A DNA stretch of 52,706 nucleotides from an uncultured Eubacteriales bacterium (GCA_902801255.1 CADCHO010000010.1:1-52706); one strand, 5' to 3'. Positions 35,745-45,918 are shown, counted from the stretch's first letter. Notes: a model not told the origin generated them from the letters alone. Translations and numbers: made by a program.

Positions 35745-36524
35745 TTATTTCGCAGGAAACCTTATCCTGTCGCTCAGCGTTCCTGCCCTGAGGCGCTGCT
35801 CAGCTTCAGCAAGGCGCATGTATTCAGGCATGAGCTCGTTATATGACAGCGTTTCTCCCCTAACTGCCTTTCTGAGTGCGATCTTCGCCACGGACTCTGC
35901 ATGCTGATATCTCAGTTCCTCATCCGCGAACAGATATGATCCCTCAGACATGGTGCTTTTGATTATGTCACCGTACGCATCTATGCCATCGCCTGTAAAG
36001 AATGCTGCAGCTCCGCTGTATTCAGCTGTTTTACATTTAAGTTCTTCTAGCAGATCTTCTATCATGTACTGCTTTTCTTCCATGACTGGAACAGCTGACT
36101 GATGTTCATAATCTGATGTGAACACAGCCTCATATACGCCGGCATAAGTCTGGTGCCTTCTGGCGTTGATCACCGGCACTACATAAAGGGCTCCTGATGA
36201 TATTGCCTTATCGAGAGCTCCTGTCGCCATGGCCTCGAGAGTTGAAACAGCTATGCATGGTACGTTCAGCATCTGAGACATAATGCGTGCTGTCGTGACC
36301 CCTATTCTGATGCCGGTAAACGAACCCGGCCCTACAGAAGCAGCGACATGTGTGAGCTCATTCTTAGTTATGCCTGCTGCACGCAGCGCTGCATCTATAA
36401 GGGTTATCATTCCTCTGAGGTGGTTCATCTCTTCTGATGAAGCCGCACTGTAAATAAGGCCGGTCTCATCTATGACCGATGCCGATCCGTATTTTCCCGT
36501 TGTCTCTATAGCCAGTATCTTCAT
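35745..36524 (-). CDS. tsaB: tRNA threonylcarbamoyladenosine complex protein TsaB
   Basis: A 259-residue non-catalytic partner of TsaD. Start at ATG 36524 (MKILAIETTGKYGSASVI, the family's beginning; AAGGA just before); longer upstream reading overlaps tsaE. GPGSFTGIRIGVTTARIM is the TsaB signature. It lies 4 nt after tsaE and starts the t6A subcomplex. Confidence 0.95.
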   Translation of the reverse strand: MKILAIETTGKYGSASVIDETGLIYSAASSEEMNHLRGMITLIDAALRAAGITKNELTHVAASVGPGSFTGIRIGVTTARIMSQMLNVPCIAVSTLEAMATGALDKAISSGALYVVPVINARRHQTYAGVYEAVFTSDYEHQSAVPVMEEKQYMIEDLLEELKCKTAEYSGAAAFFTGDGIDAYGDIIKSTMSEGSYLFADEELRYQHAESVAKIALRKAVRGETLSYNELMPEYMRLAEAEQRLRAGTLSDRIRFPAK

Positions 36525-36528
36525 GTCC

Positions 36529-36960
36529 TTACAGGAATTCCGCAATCCGCTCTCCTTCATTTTCTCCGTACTCCAGCTGTATCGCCACAGCATCATCAGG
36601 CAGCACGTCTGCAACTATGTCAGCCCACTCTATCACGCAGACACCATCCCCGTCGAGCATCTCTTCTGCCCCGATATCCAGCAGTTCTTCACCGCTTCCG
36701 AGTCTGTACACGTCAAAATGATACAGGGGCAGTCTTCCGCTCCTGTATTCCTTAACAATGGTGAAGGTAGGGCTGTTTATCTCTCCGGTAACGCCAAGGC
36801 CTTCGGCAATATACTTCGTAAGAGCTGTCTTGCCTGTGCCCAGGTCACCGATAAGAGCAACAACATCGCCGGGCTCAAGAGCTTCCGCAATCTCGAGCCC
36901 GAGCGCACGTGTATCTTCTTCCGTATTCAGTTTTCTTCTGAACTGATCGATAGTTTTCAA
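36529..36960 (-). CDS. tsaE: tRNA threonylcarbamoyladenosine complex ATPase TsaE
   Basis: A 143-residue P-loop ATPase which binds TsaBD and drives the cycle. Walker A is GDLGTGKTALTK, and INSPTFTIVKEY plus LYHFDVYRLG are the family motifs. It starts 9 nt after the end of ribU; the whole t6A run therefore probably lies behind the FMN riboswitch. Confidence 0.96.
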   Translation of the reverse strand: MKTIDQFRRKLNTEEDTRALGLEIAEALEPGDVVALIGDLGTGKTALTKYIAEGLGVTGEINSPTFTIVKEYRSGRLPLYHFDVYRLGSGEELLDIGAEEMLDGDGVCVIEWADIVADVLPDDAVAIQLEYGENEGERIAEFL

Positions 36961-36969
36961 GTATTATGA

Positions 36970-37536
36970 TTACGCCTTGGCGGCAACTGTCTTGCCTGTG
37001 CCATGGAGCAGACCCGATATTCTCTTGTAGAGCAGGAATGTCAGGACCGAATTTGCCCCTGCCTTTACCAGATTGAATGGAATTATGACTGTCGGGAGCA
37101 TTGCCACTACTGCAGATCTCGGAGCTCCCATATATACCGGAGTCACGATGAGATTCATTGCGCACATGACTATAACCGCCAGAATAACGCCTACAACGAG
37201 AGCTTTGACAGCTGTCTTTTTTGTCTTTTGTTTTCTATACATCATGCCGATGACAACAGCCACTATACCTGTAGCAACAAAATGCATGATGAATCCGTAG
37301 AATCCGTCTCCGCCGAGTCCGAACGCCTGGAGCAGGCACACTACCAGAGTGACAATGAGTCCCTCCACAGGTCCGAAAGCGAACGCTGTAATGTATATTG
37401 GCACATCTGCAGGATCATATACCAGGAATGGTGCAGGCGGCCATGGGATCCTTACGAGAAAGAGCAGCACCAGCGATACCGCTGTCATCATTGCGAGTTT
37501 TGCCAGTTTGGCTGTTGACATTTTGTTTTCGTTCAT
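36970..37536 (-). CDS. ribU: Riboflavin ECF transporter S component
   Basis: The substrate-binding membrane subunit for riboflavin uptake, working with a shared ECF energising module. The 188-residue protein has about six hydrophobic segments; FLVYDPADVPIYITAFAFGPVEG is the RibU-type second-third helix region. AGGAGG 7-8 nt before the ATG. The FMN riboswitch in its leader confirms flavin transport. EcfA/EcfT genes are not nearby, as usual for group II transporters. Confidence 0.93.
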   Translation of the reverse strand: MNENKMSTAKLAKLAMMTAVSLVLLFLVRIPWPPAPFLVYDPADVPIYITAFAFGPVEGLIVTLVVCLLQAFGLGGDGFYGFIMHFVATGIVAVVIGMMYRKQKTKKTAVKALVVGVILAVIVMCAMNLIVTPVYMGAPRSAVVAMLPTVIIPFNLVKAGANSVLTFLLYKRISGLLHGTGKTVAAKA

Positions 37537-37590
37537 AACACATTCCTCCTTTTCTCTATCATGAACTGGTGGAATCTGTCAGGCATTAAT

Positions 37591-37617
37591 AATGGCCTTG
37601 ATAAGGTCAAGGCCATT
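37591..37617 (-). terminator. Hairpin after the FMN aptamer (expression platform)
   Basis: A perfect 11-bp stem (37591-37601 with 37607-37617), loop of 5, then ATTATTAATG on the minus strand. Located between aptamer and ribU, it is the probable regulated terminator; the U-tract is weak. Confidence 0.6.
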
Positions 37618-37642
37618 CATCACAAATCCAATTGCAATGTTG

Positions 37643-37768
37643 TTTCTTTCATCCGGACTATACCGTCGGTACCGGAATCTCACCGGTTCGGCCATAAGGT
37701 TCGCGGACTTACGCAGGATGCCTCCTGCGATCACCGCCGGTGTGGACTTTCACCACGCCCTGAAACAG
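37643..37768 (-). promoter_or_regulatory. FMN riboswitch (RFN element)
   Basis: Minus-strand blocks in order: CAGGGCGTGGTGAAAGTCC, ACCGGCGGT, AGTCCGCGA, CCGGTGAGATTCCGGTACCG, ACGGTATAGTCCGGATGAAAG. These are the conserved helices and junctions of the RFN aptamer. FMN binding should close ribU expression and perhaps affect the downstream t6A genes. Confidence 0.96.
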
Positions 37769-37799
37769 ATTTAGTTTTTGAGTGCCGCATGAGCGGCGT

Positions 37800-39233
37800 T
37801 TATTCGCAGCAAAGGGACGCGACAGCTCTTGCGTAGACACGTGCCATTTTCATGAATGAGTCTATGCTGAACTTCTCGTCCGCCTGATGCATCGTGTTTT
37901 CGTCCTCCGGGAACGCAGCCCCGAAAGCAAGTATGTTATTGAACATCTTGGCGTATGTACCGCCGCCGATGGTCATAGGCTGAGCATCGCTGTCGCCCGT
38001 TTCGTCTATATAAGCCTTCATGTATTCTACGACCATTGGATCGTCGAGGTCCATGTACAGCGGCTCCTGAACCATTCTGGTCACTATTCCGACAGGGCTT
38101 CCTTCGAGCACTGATTCTATGCCTTCGAGCACCTGCTTGTCGGTGCAGCTCACAGGATACCTGATATTGACAGCGATCGTTGCGATGTCTTCATTAATAT
38201 TAGCGACTCCGACGTTAAAAATCAATGGGCCTGAAGGTCCGTCTTCAAAAAAGCAGCCGATACGCTCCCCGTGAAGATCAAATCCTATGTTCTCATTATA
38301 GAATGCAATGAACTCATTGAGTTCCTCATTTGCAAAGTTTATTCTCCCCAGGAAATCCATGAGGATGCTGACTGCATTGAGTCCCAGATCAGGATGAGCT
38401 CCATGGGCTGCTGTTCCGAAAGCCTCTGCAACGAGTGAAGATCCCTGTTTCTTTGTCTTCAGAGTATATCCCGTCTCTTCGCAGAAGAGTTTCGCTCTGC
38501 CGCTTATGAGATCGTACTGATCCTTGCTTCCCGTAATGACTGCCTTTGCATATGCCGGTACTGCATTGTGAGCTGTGCCGCCCTCAAGCTTTGTAAGTCT
38601 GAGGTCATCTTTTCCGGGCTTTGAAGAGAACTTTCTTGCAAGCTCAAACACCATAATGCCCATCTCTCCGTTGACCAGCGGGAAGTCAGCATCAGGAGTA
38701 AATCCAAGTGCCGGGTGTCCGCAGTGCTCTGTATAATGCTCTGCGCTGATATGGCCAGTCTCCTCATCGAGGCCCAGCACGATCCTGATATTCATCTTTG
38801 GCTTCATTCCTTCATCTCTCAGAGCCTTGAGAGCGTAAAGGCTTGCAACCACAGGACCTTTGTCGTCTGATGTGCCTCTGCCGTAAACAAAGCCATCGCC
38901 TTTATCTACCATTTCGAACGGGTCTGTTGCCCATCCGCTGTCTACAGGAACGACGTCAAGGTGCCCGACTATTCCGAAATAGTCATCACCGCCGTTTTCT
39001 GACTTCCACTCGATGTGGCCGGCGTAGTTATCGTCATTATATGTATCGAAGCCAAGCTCTTTTCCTTTTTCGAGCATGCTGATCAGTGCTTCGTGCACTC
39101 CCTGTCCGAACGGCAGCAGCTCCCCATCCTTTGTTTTTACAGGATCTGCTTTCACACTCGGCTTTGAGACCGACTCTGCAAGAGCCTCCAGCATTTCATC
39201 TTTATATGCGTCTATCCTCTCAAGATATCCCAT
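37800..39233 (-). CDS. pepV: M20 family dipeptidase (PepV/Sapep type)
   Basis: A 477-residue dizinc/manganese exopeptidase of the cytoplasm. Start at ATG 39233 (AAGGAG 6 nt before). VGHLDVVPVDSGWATDPFEM and GRGTSDDKGPVVASLYAL hold the metal ligands and catalytic Asp, LDEETGHIS the general-base Glu, and GGGTYAKM a late metal site. It cleaves dipeptides, carnosine-like or D-amino-acid containing. It follows a peptide/amino-acid binding-protein gene by 13 nt. It ends the run from metG; a hairpin (37784-37797) follows but lacks a U-tract. Confidence 0.9.
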   Translation of the reverse strand: MGYLERIDAYKDEMLEALAESVSKPSVKADPVKTKDGELLPFGQGVHEALISMLEKGKELGFDTYNDDNYAGHIEWKSENGGDDYFGIVGHLDVVPVDSGWATDPFEMVDKGDGFVYGRGTSDDKGPVVASLYALKALRDEGMKPKMNIRIVLGLDEETGHISAEHYTEHCGHPALGFTPDADFPLVNGEMGIMVFELARKFSSKPGKDDLRLTKLEGGTAHNAVPAYAKAVITGSKDQYDLISGRAKLFCEETGYTLKTKKQGSSLVAEAFGTAAHGAHPDLGLNAVSILMDFLGRINFANEELNEFIAFYNENIGFDLHGERIGCFFEDGPSGPLIFNVGVANINEDIATIAVNIRYPVSCTDKQVLEGIESVLEGSPVGIVTRMVQEPLYMDLDDPMVVEYMKAYIDETGDSDAQPMTIGGGTYAKMFNNILAFGAAFPEDENTMHQADEKFSIDSFMKMARVYARAVASLCCE

Positions 39234-39246
39234 GTTGTTCTCCTTA

Positions 39247-40542
39247 TCAGTTGCCGGATTCATCAGGAACTGCATTCTCGAGATCTTCAAGTTCCGTGGC
39301 TTCCGCTTCTTTCGTTGTGATGTATTCTGTGACCGGCTTGCCGTCTTTTATTGTTGAGAGCGTTACCGATCTCACGACATTTCCGTTATCGTCAAAAGTA
39401 AACAGTCCCGTAGCGCACTTGAGTCCATCGAAAGCAAGCAGCGCGTTCCGGATATCCTCTCCCTCCATCGACTTGGCGTTATGGAACGCGTTTATAAGGA
39501 GCAGATAGGAATCGTAAGCAAGTGCAGCATTGTCTGTCGGTGTATCATCCGCTCCGTATCTGTTTGCATACTCTATCTGGAATCTCTGTGCTTCCTCGGT
39601 ATATGTATCAGATGTGTCATCATTCTTGGTCAGTACGGATTCATATGGGAATACCACTTTGATTTCCTTGTGATTATCCATCATGGAAATGAATGAAGCA
39701 TCTCCCCAGCTTCTGGTGCCGAGGAAAGTCACGTTCTCAAGTCCCATCTCTTCGGCCAAAGTGAGGAATATGTTCATCTCTTCTGCTCCCATTGACACGA
39801 AGCATACGTCAATAGAATTCCTGCGTATTTCGGTGAGGACCTGTTTCATCTCATCTTCCACAGGACTTATCTCCATGGTCAGCTTTACTGCTCTTCCGCG
39901 TTTTCCGGCGATCTTTTTGACCCTTCTGTCAAAGCCTTCGAGCAGTGCTGATGTGCTGCTGTCATTTTTAAGGCTTACCACCGCTATTTTTCTGGAGCCC
40001 AGCTCTTTAGCAGCATATTCCGCAAGGCCCTCTCCCATCTGTGATTCTGTAACACATGCTCTGAAACAGAACCTGCTGTTCTGCGTGATCAGAGGATTAG
40101 TGGCAGCCGGTACCATCGTAGGTATCCCCGCTTCATCCACGTATTCGCCTATAGCGAGAGATGAAGCTTCACCTGCCGAGCCGATAATGGCCACCGGATG
40201 CATCTCAGTAAGCGCCTTGATCGCGGTTTCTGTCCCTGCAACAGTAGACTGAGTGTCGACTTTTACCAGTTTTACCTTGTAACCGTCCACATTGTTATAA
40301 ATGCTGTTGGCAAGCTCTATACCCTTTATCTCATCCTTACCCTTTGTGGCATATCTGCCCGACTGCGGCTCAATGACTCCTATAGTTATAGAAGGATCCG
40401 TATCGTTCTGTGGCTCTGCGATAAAAGTCTGCCTGAAACTGCTCCATGTTGAACATCCGGACAATACAAGAACCGCCAGCAGCAGAACTGCCGGAAGCAT
40501 CAGTTTTTTTATTGAGAATTTTGTATTTTGTCTATCAGCCAA
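39247..40542 (-). CDS. Branched-chain amino acid-type solute-binding lipoprotein
   Basis: A 431-residue protein with a lipobox VLSGC (Cys30). The mature part is a type I periplasmic binding protein: ITIGVIEPQSGRYATKGKDEIKGIELA, VAIIGSAGEASSLAIGEYVDEAGIPTMVPAAT, ENVTFLGTRSW, NAALAYDSYLLL. This is the LivJ/Peripla_BP_6 family (amino acids, urea, amides). No permease or ATPase is close. It overlaps dusB by 8 nt and is 13 nt before pepV, so expression is coupled to housekeeping genes. The ligand is unknown. Confidence 0.88.
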   Translation of the reverse strand: MADRQNTKFSIKKLMLPAVLLLAVLVLSGCSTWSSFRQTFIAEPQNDTDPSITIGVIEPQSGRYATKGKDEIKGIELANSIYNNVDGYKVKLVKVDTQSTVAGTETAIKALTEMHPVAIIGSAGEASSLAIGEYVDEAGIPTMVPAATNPLITQNSRFCFRACVTESQMGEGLAEYAAKELGSRKIAVVSLKNDSSTSALLEGFDRRVKKIAGKRGRAVKLTMEISPVEDEMKQVLTEIRRNSIDVCFVSMGAEEMNIFLTLAEEMGLENVTFLGTRSWGDASFISMMDNHKEIKVVFPYESVLTKNDDTSDTYTEEAQRFQIEYANRYGADDTPTDNAALAYDSYLLLINAFHNAKSMEGEDIRNALLAFDGLKCATGLFTFDDNGNVVRSVTLSTIKDGKPVTEYITTKEAEATELEDLENAVPDESGN

Positions 40543-41479
40543 TCTGTATGATTTCCTTCATTTCTTTGAGGCTTACAGCATCGTTTGCTCTGCGTCTCAT
40601 CGCAGCGGCTCCATGCACGCCTTTTGTATATCTGACTATATATTTTCTGAATTCCTTAACACCCGTAGACTCTCCCTTGAGTCCGCACAGCATTTCAAGG
40701 TGTCTTATCATCATGGCATTCCTTTCCTCGTCGGACGGACGCGAAGGAATGTCCAGACCTTTATATGCAGCATTGAGTTCCCTGAATATCCATGGATTGC
40801 CGAGTGCCCCACGGCCTATCATCACCATGTCGCAGCCGGTCTCAGACAGCATGCTCATGCCTGATGCAGCATCTGTGACATCACCGCTCGCTATGACAGG
40901 GATATTCAGTGCATTCTTTACTTCCCTTATAATGTTTCTGTCTGTCTCACCGCTGTAGTATTGCCCGCGTGTCCTTCCGTGTACACAGACTGCAGACGCA
41001 CCGCCTTCCTGAGCAGCAAGCGCCACTTCTACGGCATTCGGTCTGTCAAATCCTTTGCGGATCTTCACTGTTACAGGTTTAGCGGTTGCTGCTGTGACAG
41101 CTTTTACTATGTCACAGACGAGCTCCGGGTCGCGCATAAGGGCGGAACCGTCTCCGTTCCTCACTACTTTAGGCACCGGACAGCCCATATTTATGTCGAG
41201 AACTTCGTTTTTCAGATCATCCAGTTCGCGGGCGGCGTACGCCATTATATCCGGTTCGCTCCCGAATATCTGTATTGCCGTCGGACCTGCACCTTCCGGA
41301 ATGTAAGTAAGATCGTTCGTCTTGTTCCCACCGTAGTAAAGGCCTTTAGCACTCACCATCTCAGTGTAGGTCAGAGCAGCGCCCTGCTCTTCACAGAGCG
41401 TACGCATAACAGCATCCGTAAACCCGGCCATGGGTGCCAGCAAAAACGGTGATTTCAGTATTACGTTACCTATGTTCAT
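40535..41479 (-). CDS. dusB: tRNA-dihydrouridine synthase
   Basis: A 314-residue FMN enzyme reducing tRNA uridines in the D loop. The N-terminal barrel contains LLAPMAGFTDAVMR, the catalytic Cys100 in DINMGCPVPKV and VHGRTRGQYYSG, with the C-terminal helical domain. Its ATG shares one base with the coaX stop (TGATG). Confidence 0.95.
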   Translation of the reverse strand: MNIGNVILKSPFLLAPMAGFTDAVMRTLCEEQGAALTYTEMVSAKGLYYGGNKTNDLTYIPEGAGPTAIQIFGSEPDIMAYAARELDDLKNEVLDINMGCPVPKVVRNGDGSALMRDPELVCDIVKAVTAATAKPVTVKIRKGFDRPNAVEVALAAQEGGASAVCVHGRTRGQYYSGETDRNIIREVKNALNIPVIASGDVTDAASGMSMLSETGCDMVMIGRGALGNPWIFRELNAAYKGLDIPSRPSDEERNAMMIRHLEMLCGLKGESTGVKEFRKYIVRYTKGVHGAAAMRRRANDAVSLKEMKEIIQIG

Positions 41480-42294
41480 CAGTCCTGTAAAACACGCTTT
41501 TTGTTGAGCCCCTTGTTCTTCTCATGCAGCATCTGCAGGCCGTCAAGAGTGAGCCTTCTGTCGATCACATCTATACATTCGACGCCGCTCTCCACCATAG
41601 TTGCCATACCGCCTGTAGCTATGACTTTGATTGAATCGGGATCACAGCCGAGTTCTTTGCTCATCTCCTGCTTCATGCCTCTGACCATGTGCTCGGTGAA
41701 ACCCATATGCCCGTATATCAGTCCGGACTGCATGCCCTCAGATGTGTTGCGGGCAATGAACCTTCCCGGGATCTCGAGATCGACGTTAGGCAGTTTTGCA
41801 GTATGTTCAAAGAGAGCTGCAGCCTGTGTTTTCATGCCCGGCGCTATCGCTCCGCCGAGGAATGTACCGTCTGAAGAAACACAGTCGAATGTCGTTGCTG
41901 TACCAAAGTCAATAACTATGAGATTCCCTCCGTACCTGATGTGGGCAGCAACTGCATTGACAAGACGGTCAGCACCCAGAGCACGGGGGTTTTCATAATT
42001 GATCTTTATACCTGTCTTGATACCCTGCTCCACTACGATAGGCGTCTTTTCATAAAACTTGAGACACATGTGCTCAAGTGTGAACAGCAGTGAAGGTACG
42101 ACTGATGCGATTATTATGTCATCAATGTCTTCTTCAGTGATATTTATGCGCCTGTACATCGAACCAAGTATCGTGCCATACTCGTCTGCAGATCTCTTGT
42201 TATCGGTTGCAAGTCTCCAGCTTTCAACCAGTGTTGAACCTTCAAATACTCCGACTACTATATTTGTGTTGCCGACGTCTATTGCAAGCAGCAT
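41479..42294 (-). CDS. coaX: Type III pantothenate kinase
   Basis: First step of CoA synthesis, type III (not inhibited by CoA). 271 residues from ATG 42294, with GAGGAGG 5-6 nt before; longer readings overlap the preceding gene. MLLAIDVGNTNIVVGVFEG, ALGADRLVNAVAA and LIVIDFGTATTFD are the ASKHA phosphate-binding loops. One nt after the PucR-type gene. Confidence 0.96.
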   Translation of the reverse strand: MLLAIDVGNTNIVVGVFEGSTLVESWRLATDNKRSADEYGTILGSMYRRINITEEDIDDIIIASVVPSLLFTLEHMCLKFYEKTPIVVEQGIKTGIKINYENPRALGADRLVNAVAAHIRYGGNLIVIDFGTATTFDCVSSDGTFLGGAIAPGMKTQAAALFEHTAKLPNVDLEIPGRFIARNTSEGMQSGLIYGHMGFTEHMVRGMKQEMSKELGCDPDSIKVIATGGMATMVESGVECIDVIDRRLTLDGLQMLHEKNKGLNKKRVLQD

Positions 42295-42295
42295 T

Positions 42296-43876
42296 TTAGT
42301 CCTCCTCTTCGAGTCTCTTAAGTGCGAGTGCAAGCGTGAGACCAGGTATTACTCTGTTTGCTGTCATCTCAGCGCCGAGGATCTCGTTTGCCTTCTTGAG
42401 TCTGTACTGTACCGTATTGTTATGTATCTCAAGGAATTCTGCCGTCCTTCCGGAGTTCATTCCTGCATCGAGCACAAACGTGGAGAGTGTGTCGACAAGC
42501 ATCCGGCCCTTGTTCTGCGAAACTTCGCGTTCAAACGGCTCCAGAAGATCAAGATACATCTTGCGTTGCATCTGTGACCCGCTCTGCATGTAGACGCAGT
42601 CACTCACCATGGATATCTCGTACTTCGAGAACACTCTCTTGTACGGGAACACCTTCTCCATGTATCTGGCTGTCTTATTGATCATTTTAAAGCCATCCAC
42701 GCAGCTCTCGAGTCTCTCAAGACCCGTTACATGGAATATCCTTTCATCCTTTTTTACAGACTTAAGCTTATCGAACATCTCGAGGCAGGCATTCTTGACT
42801 TCTATGCCCTTCTCCTGGCCGCCGTCCGTATAGACGATTCCGTAGATCTCATTCGACTCTGTAGTAGTAAGCAGGCCGAAATCCGCTTTCTTCTTGTACT
42901 CGGCAAGTATGTCCATGAATGTGTCGACGGAATCTCCGGCGTTTCTGATATAAAACGCGCAAGTGAACTGCATGCCGCGCAGCCCCGACTCATCGAGCAG
43001 AGTGTGGCAGAACGAAATATCACCGCGCACTGCTGATTTGATGAATTCAGCTCTGGAGTCTCTGTCAGGAGTGTACTTCCACATTCCGATCGCGAGCTCT
43101 ATAGTCTGGGCAAGCTTGCTCATCTCAGCAGCTGAGTACTCATCTTCATTGTCTACTATAACGAGGATATATCTTTTATCCTTGATGTTAATGAATCCCC
43201 AATATGTAACGACACCTTCTATCTCTACGCGTGTAAAACCCGTCATCGAAAATGCATCAAGTTTTCGTGCAGCCTGTACTGCATCTTCTATCTTTACGAG
43301 ATGCCTCGTCTCAACAGTGAGTATGGTATTATACTCCTCCGTCATCAGTACCACCTGATAGTTGTTATTGAGAGCAGCTTCTCTCAGTGCAGCAGGGAAA
43401 TTACTGTGCTTTTCGAAGTTAAGCAGGTGATAAATGGTGTTATTAAGGATGTTATCAGTGTAGTTTTCGCCGTAAAGGATCTTATCAAGCACCTGCTCAA
43501 TGAGCATACTGTATGTGATACTGCCGTTGTCATCAATGACTATGAGCGGAAGATTGACTTCCTCTGCAGCCGCTACGACTTCAGGATCTACCTCTCTGAC
43601 ACCTCTGTCGTTGAGATAGATAACGAGGGCGCTTACTCCCTTCCTTCCGAGATCGGTCACTGCTTTCTTCTGGGCGCCTATATCATCTCTGCTCGACCAG
43701 AAATGAGTTATTACCATCTGATCCTTGATGCCGTTGCGCTCAACACCCATGTCGAGATCATACTCATCAAGAACAGACACCGATCTGACGCGTCTTGAGC
43801 ATTCTTCCTTGCATGAAAGAACGCGGCTTCCTCTGAATGCATCCAGTTTTAGGCAATCGTTTATGTTTATCTTCAT
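42296..43876 (-). CDS. PucR family transcriptional regulator
   Basis: A 526-residue protein: a PucR N-terminal sensor (about 1-130, with DLGRKGVSALVIYL and VAAAEEVNLPLIVID), a degenerate GGDEF-like middle part (about 270-400), and a C-terminal helix-turn-helix (about 455-520; TLSTFVLDAGMNSGRTAEFLEIHNNTVQYRLKKANEILG). PucR members control purine, amino acid or polyhydroxyalkanoate metabolism. It lies between ftsH and coaX, a place normally empty in the family order, and probably responds to a metabolite; target not deducible. Confidence 0.85.
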   Translation of the reverse strand: MKININDCLKLDAFRGSRVLSCKEECSRRVRSVSVLDEYDLDMGVERNGIKDQMVITHFWSSRDDIGAQKKAVTDLGRKGVSALVIYLNDRGVREVDPEVVAAAEEVNLPLIVIDDNGSITYSMLIEQVLDKILYGENYTDNILNNTIYHLLNFEKHSNFPAALREAALNNNYQVVLMTEEYNTILTVETRHLVKIEDAVQAARKLDAFSMTGFTRVEIEGVVTYWGFINIKDKRYILVIVDNEDEYSAAEMSKLAQTIELAIGMWKYTPDRDSRAEFIKSAVRGDISFCHTLLDESGLRGMQFTCAFYIRNAGDSVDTFMDILAEYKKKADFGLLTTTESNEIYGIVYTDGGQEKGIEVKNACLEMFDKLKSVKKDERIFHVTGLERLESCVDGFKMINKTARYMEKVFPYKRVFSKYEISMVSDCVYMQSGSQMQRKMYLDLLEPFEREVSQNKGRMLVDTLSTFVLDAGMNSGRTAEFLEIHNNTVQYRLKKANEILGAEMTANRVIPGLTLALALKRLEEED

Positions 43877-43905
43877 CTTGATTATTCTCCGGTCTGTAAG
43901 TCAGA

Positions 43906-45918
43906 TCACTTCAGATCTTTGTCGTCTGTTTCGAAGCTTACAACTTCGCGGTCATCAGGAATGGCTGCAGCATTGAGCTTCTGAAGCTCTTCTCTCATCA
44001 GCCTTTTTTCTTCTTCCTCTAAACGCTTTGATTCTTCAGCTTCCTTCCTGTTTTTACGTGCGATCTCTTTGTTCTCGCTCTCGATCTCCTGTCTGATAGT
44101 CTCAGGATCTGCCTCGCCCGTGAAGAGTCTCTCAAACTGTTCACCGTCAAGTGTTTCTACGAGCAGCAGAGCCTGTGCAACTCTCTCAAATGCTGCGTCG
44201 TTGTCTTGAAGTATCTTTTTGGTTTCAGCATAGCACTGTGTCAGCAGAGATCTTATCTCGTGGTCGACTTCCGAAGCTACCTCTTCAGAGTAGTTCTGGC
44301 GTGTCGAGAAGTCCCTTCCGAGGAACACTTCATCGCTCGAGCTGAATGATACAGGTCCGAGCTTTTCGCTGAAACCGTACTTGGTGATCATCTGGCGGGC
44401 TATTCCCGTAGCACGCTCGAGGTCATTGCTTGCGCCCGTAGAAATATCATCGAGTTTAAGCTCTTCAGCGACTCTTCCTCCGAGAAGATGCTTTATATTA
44501 TCCACCATGTGGCCTTTTGTCTCGAAGAACCTGTCTTCTTCAGGCAGCCACATCGTGAAACCGCCGGCCATTCCTCTTGGGATGATGGTTATCTGATGAA
44601 CCGGATCCGCGCCAGGTGTAGCCCGCATAACAATCGCATGTCCGGCTTCGTGATATGCAGTCAGCTTTTTCTCGGCATCGGAGATGACTCTGGACTTCTT
44701 CTGAGGTCCCGCCATTACCTTGGTAGTAGCCTCCTCGATCTCATCCATCCTGATCTTTGTTCCGTTTCTCCTTGCAGTCAGAAGAGCTGCCTCATTGATG
44801 AGGTTTTCAATGTCTGCAGGAGAGAATCCCGGAGTTCTTTTAGCAAGGATCTCAGGTGAAACGTCCGTGTCGAGCGGCTTGTTCTTTGTATAAAGTCTGA
44901 ACAGCTCTTCCCTTGCTCTTATGTCCGGCATACCGATTACGATCTGCCTGTCGAATCTGCCCGGTCTCAGCAGGGCCGGGTCGAGTACATCAGGCCTGTT
45001 TGTAGCGGCCAGGATGATGATACCGAGATTGCCGTCGAATCCATCCATCTCAACAAGGAGCTGGTTCAGCGTCTGCTCTCTCTCATCATTGCCGCCGCCG
45101 AGTCCTGCGCCTCTGCGCCTTCCGACAGCATCGATCTCGTCAATAAACACGATGCACGGAGCATTCTTTTTTGCCTCATTAAAGAGATCTCTTACTCTGG
45201 AAGCTCCTACTCCTACGAACATCTCAACAAAGTCCGAACCCGAAATTGTGAAGAACGGTACTCCTGCCTCACCGGCTGTTGCACGGGAAATATATGTTTT
45301 TCCGGTACCCGGTGAACCCACGAGCAGAACGCCCTTTGGTATGCGTGCTCCAAGCTTTGTGTACTTGCCCGGATTGCGAAGGAAGTCCACGATCTCGGAA
45401 AGCTCCACTTTTTCCTCTTCAAGGCCTGCAACGTCTTTGAAAGTGATCGATTTTGAATCGCTCTTATAAAGTCTTGCTCTGTTCTTTCCGAACTGGAATG
45501 CCTGCTTGTTGCCTCCCTGACTCATCATGAAGTAGAAAAGGAAGCCCATAGCCACTACCATGAGCAGCGTCGGCAGAATGTTAAGCAGAGTGTATTCGCT
45601 CTTTGGCGCCTCGCTCTCGAGCTCGATCTTATGCTCTTCAAGCATAGGATTGATGGTCTTTTCCTCGAGCCAGCTGATCTCAAGCAGCGATGGTGAATAT
45701 GTCACTTCTTTGGTGCCGTCTTTCTTTTCACCGACAAGCTTTCTGTCGGTTATGTTGATGGTCTCAAAATCCCCTTTTTCAAGATGCGTCGCAAACTGTG
45801 AGAACTTGACCTCTTTAACGTCCGCGCTGCCCGCCATGCCTCTCAGCATCATGGACAGGCTGAGCACGACCACAAAGATGATCAGATATGTCCCTATACT
45901 GCGTCCGATATTCCTCAA
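43906..45918 (-). CDS. ftsH: ATP-dependent zinc metalloprotease FtsH
   Basis: A 670-residue membrane AAA protease. The start is a TTG at 45918 with AAAGGA about 10 nt upstream; no in-frame ATG is near. Two membrane segments (about 11-26 and 113-132) frame an extracytoplasmic region, then the AAA domain with VGSPGTGKT and [11 protein letters not shown], and the zinc site HEAGHA. C-terminus is Glu/Lys-rich. It degrades misfolded membrane and regulatory proteins. Confidence 0.97.
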   Translation of the reverse strand: MRNIGRSIGTYLIIFVVVLSLSMMLRGMAGSADVKEVKFSQFATHLEKGDFETINITDRKLVGEKKDGTKEVTYSPSLLEISWLEEKTINPMLEEHKIELESEAPKSEYTLLNILPTLLMVVAMGFLFYFMMSQGGNKQAFQFGKNRARLYKSDSKSITFKDVAGLEEEKVELSEIVDFLRNPGKYTKLGARIPKGVLLVGSPGTGKTYISRATAGEAGVPFFTISGSDFVEMFVGVGASRVRDLFNEAKKNAPCIVFIDEIDAVGRRRGAGLGGGNDEREQTLNQLLVEMDGFDGNLGIIILAATNRPDVLDPALLRPGRFDRQIVIGMPDIRAREELFRLYTKNKPLDTDVSPEILAKRTPGFSPADIENLINEAALLTARRNGTKIRMDEIEEATTKVMAGPQKKSRVISDAEKKLTAYHEAGHAIVMRATPGADPVHQITIIPRGMAGGFTMWLPEEDRFFETKGHMVDNIKHLLGGRVAEELKLDDISTGASNDLERATGIARQMITKYGFSEKLGPVSFSSSDEVFLGRDFSTRQNYSEEVASEVDHEIRSLLTQCYAETKKILQDNDAAFERVAQALLLVETLDGEQFERLFTGEADPETIRQEIESENKEIARKNRKEAEESKRLEEEEKRLMREELQKLNAAAIPDDREVVSFETDDKDLK

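Noticed and set aside
37003-37518. A 171-codon plus-strand frame opposite ribU
   Set aside because: Extreme Cys/His/Arg composition from antisense reading of a membrane protein gene.
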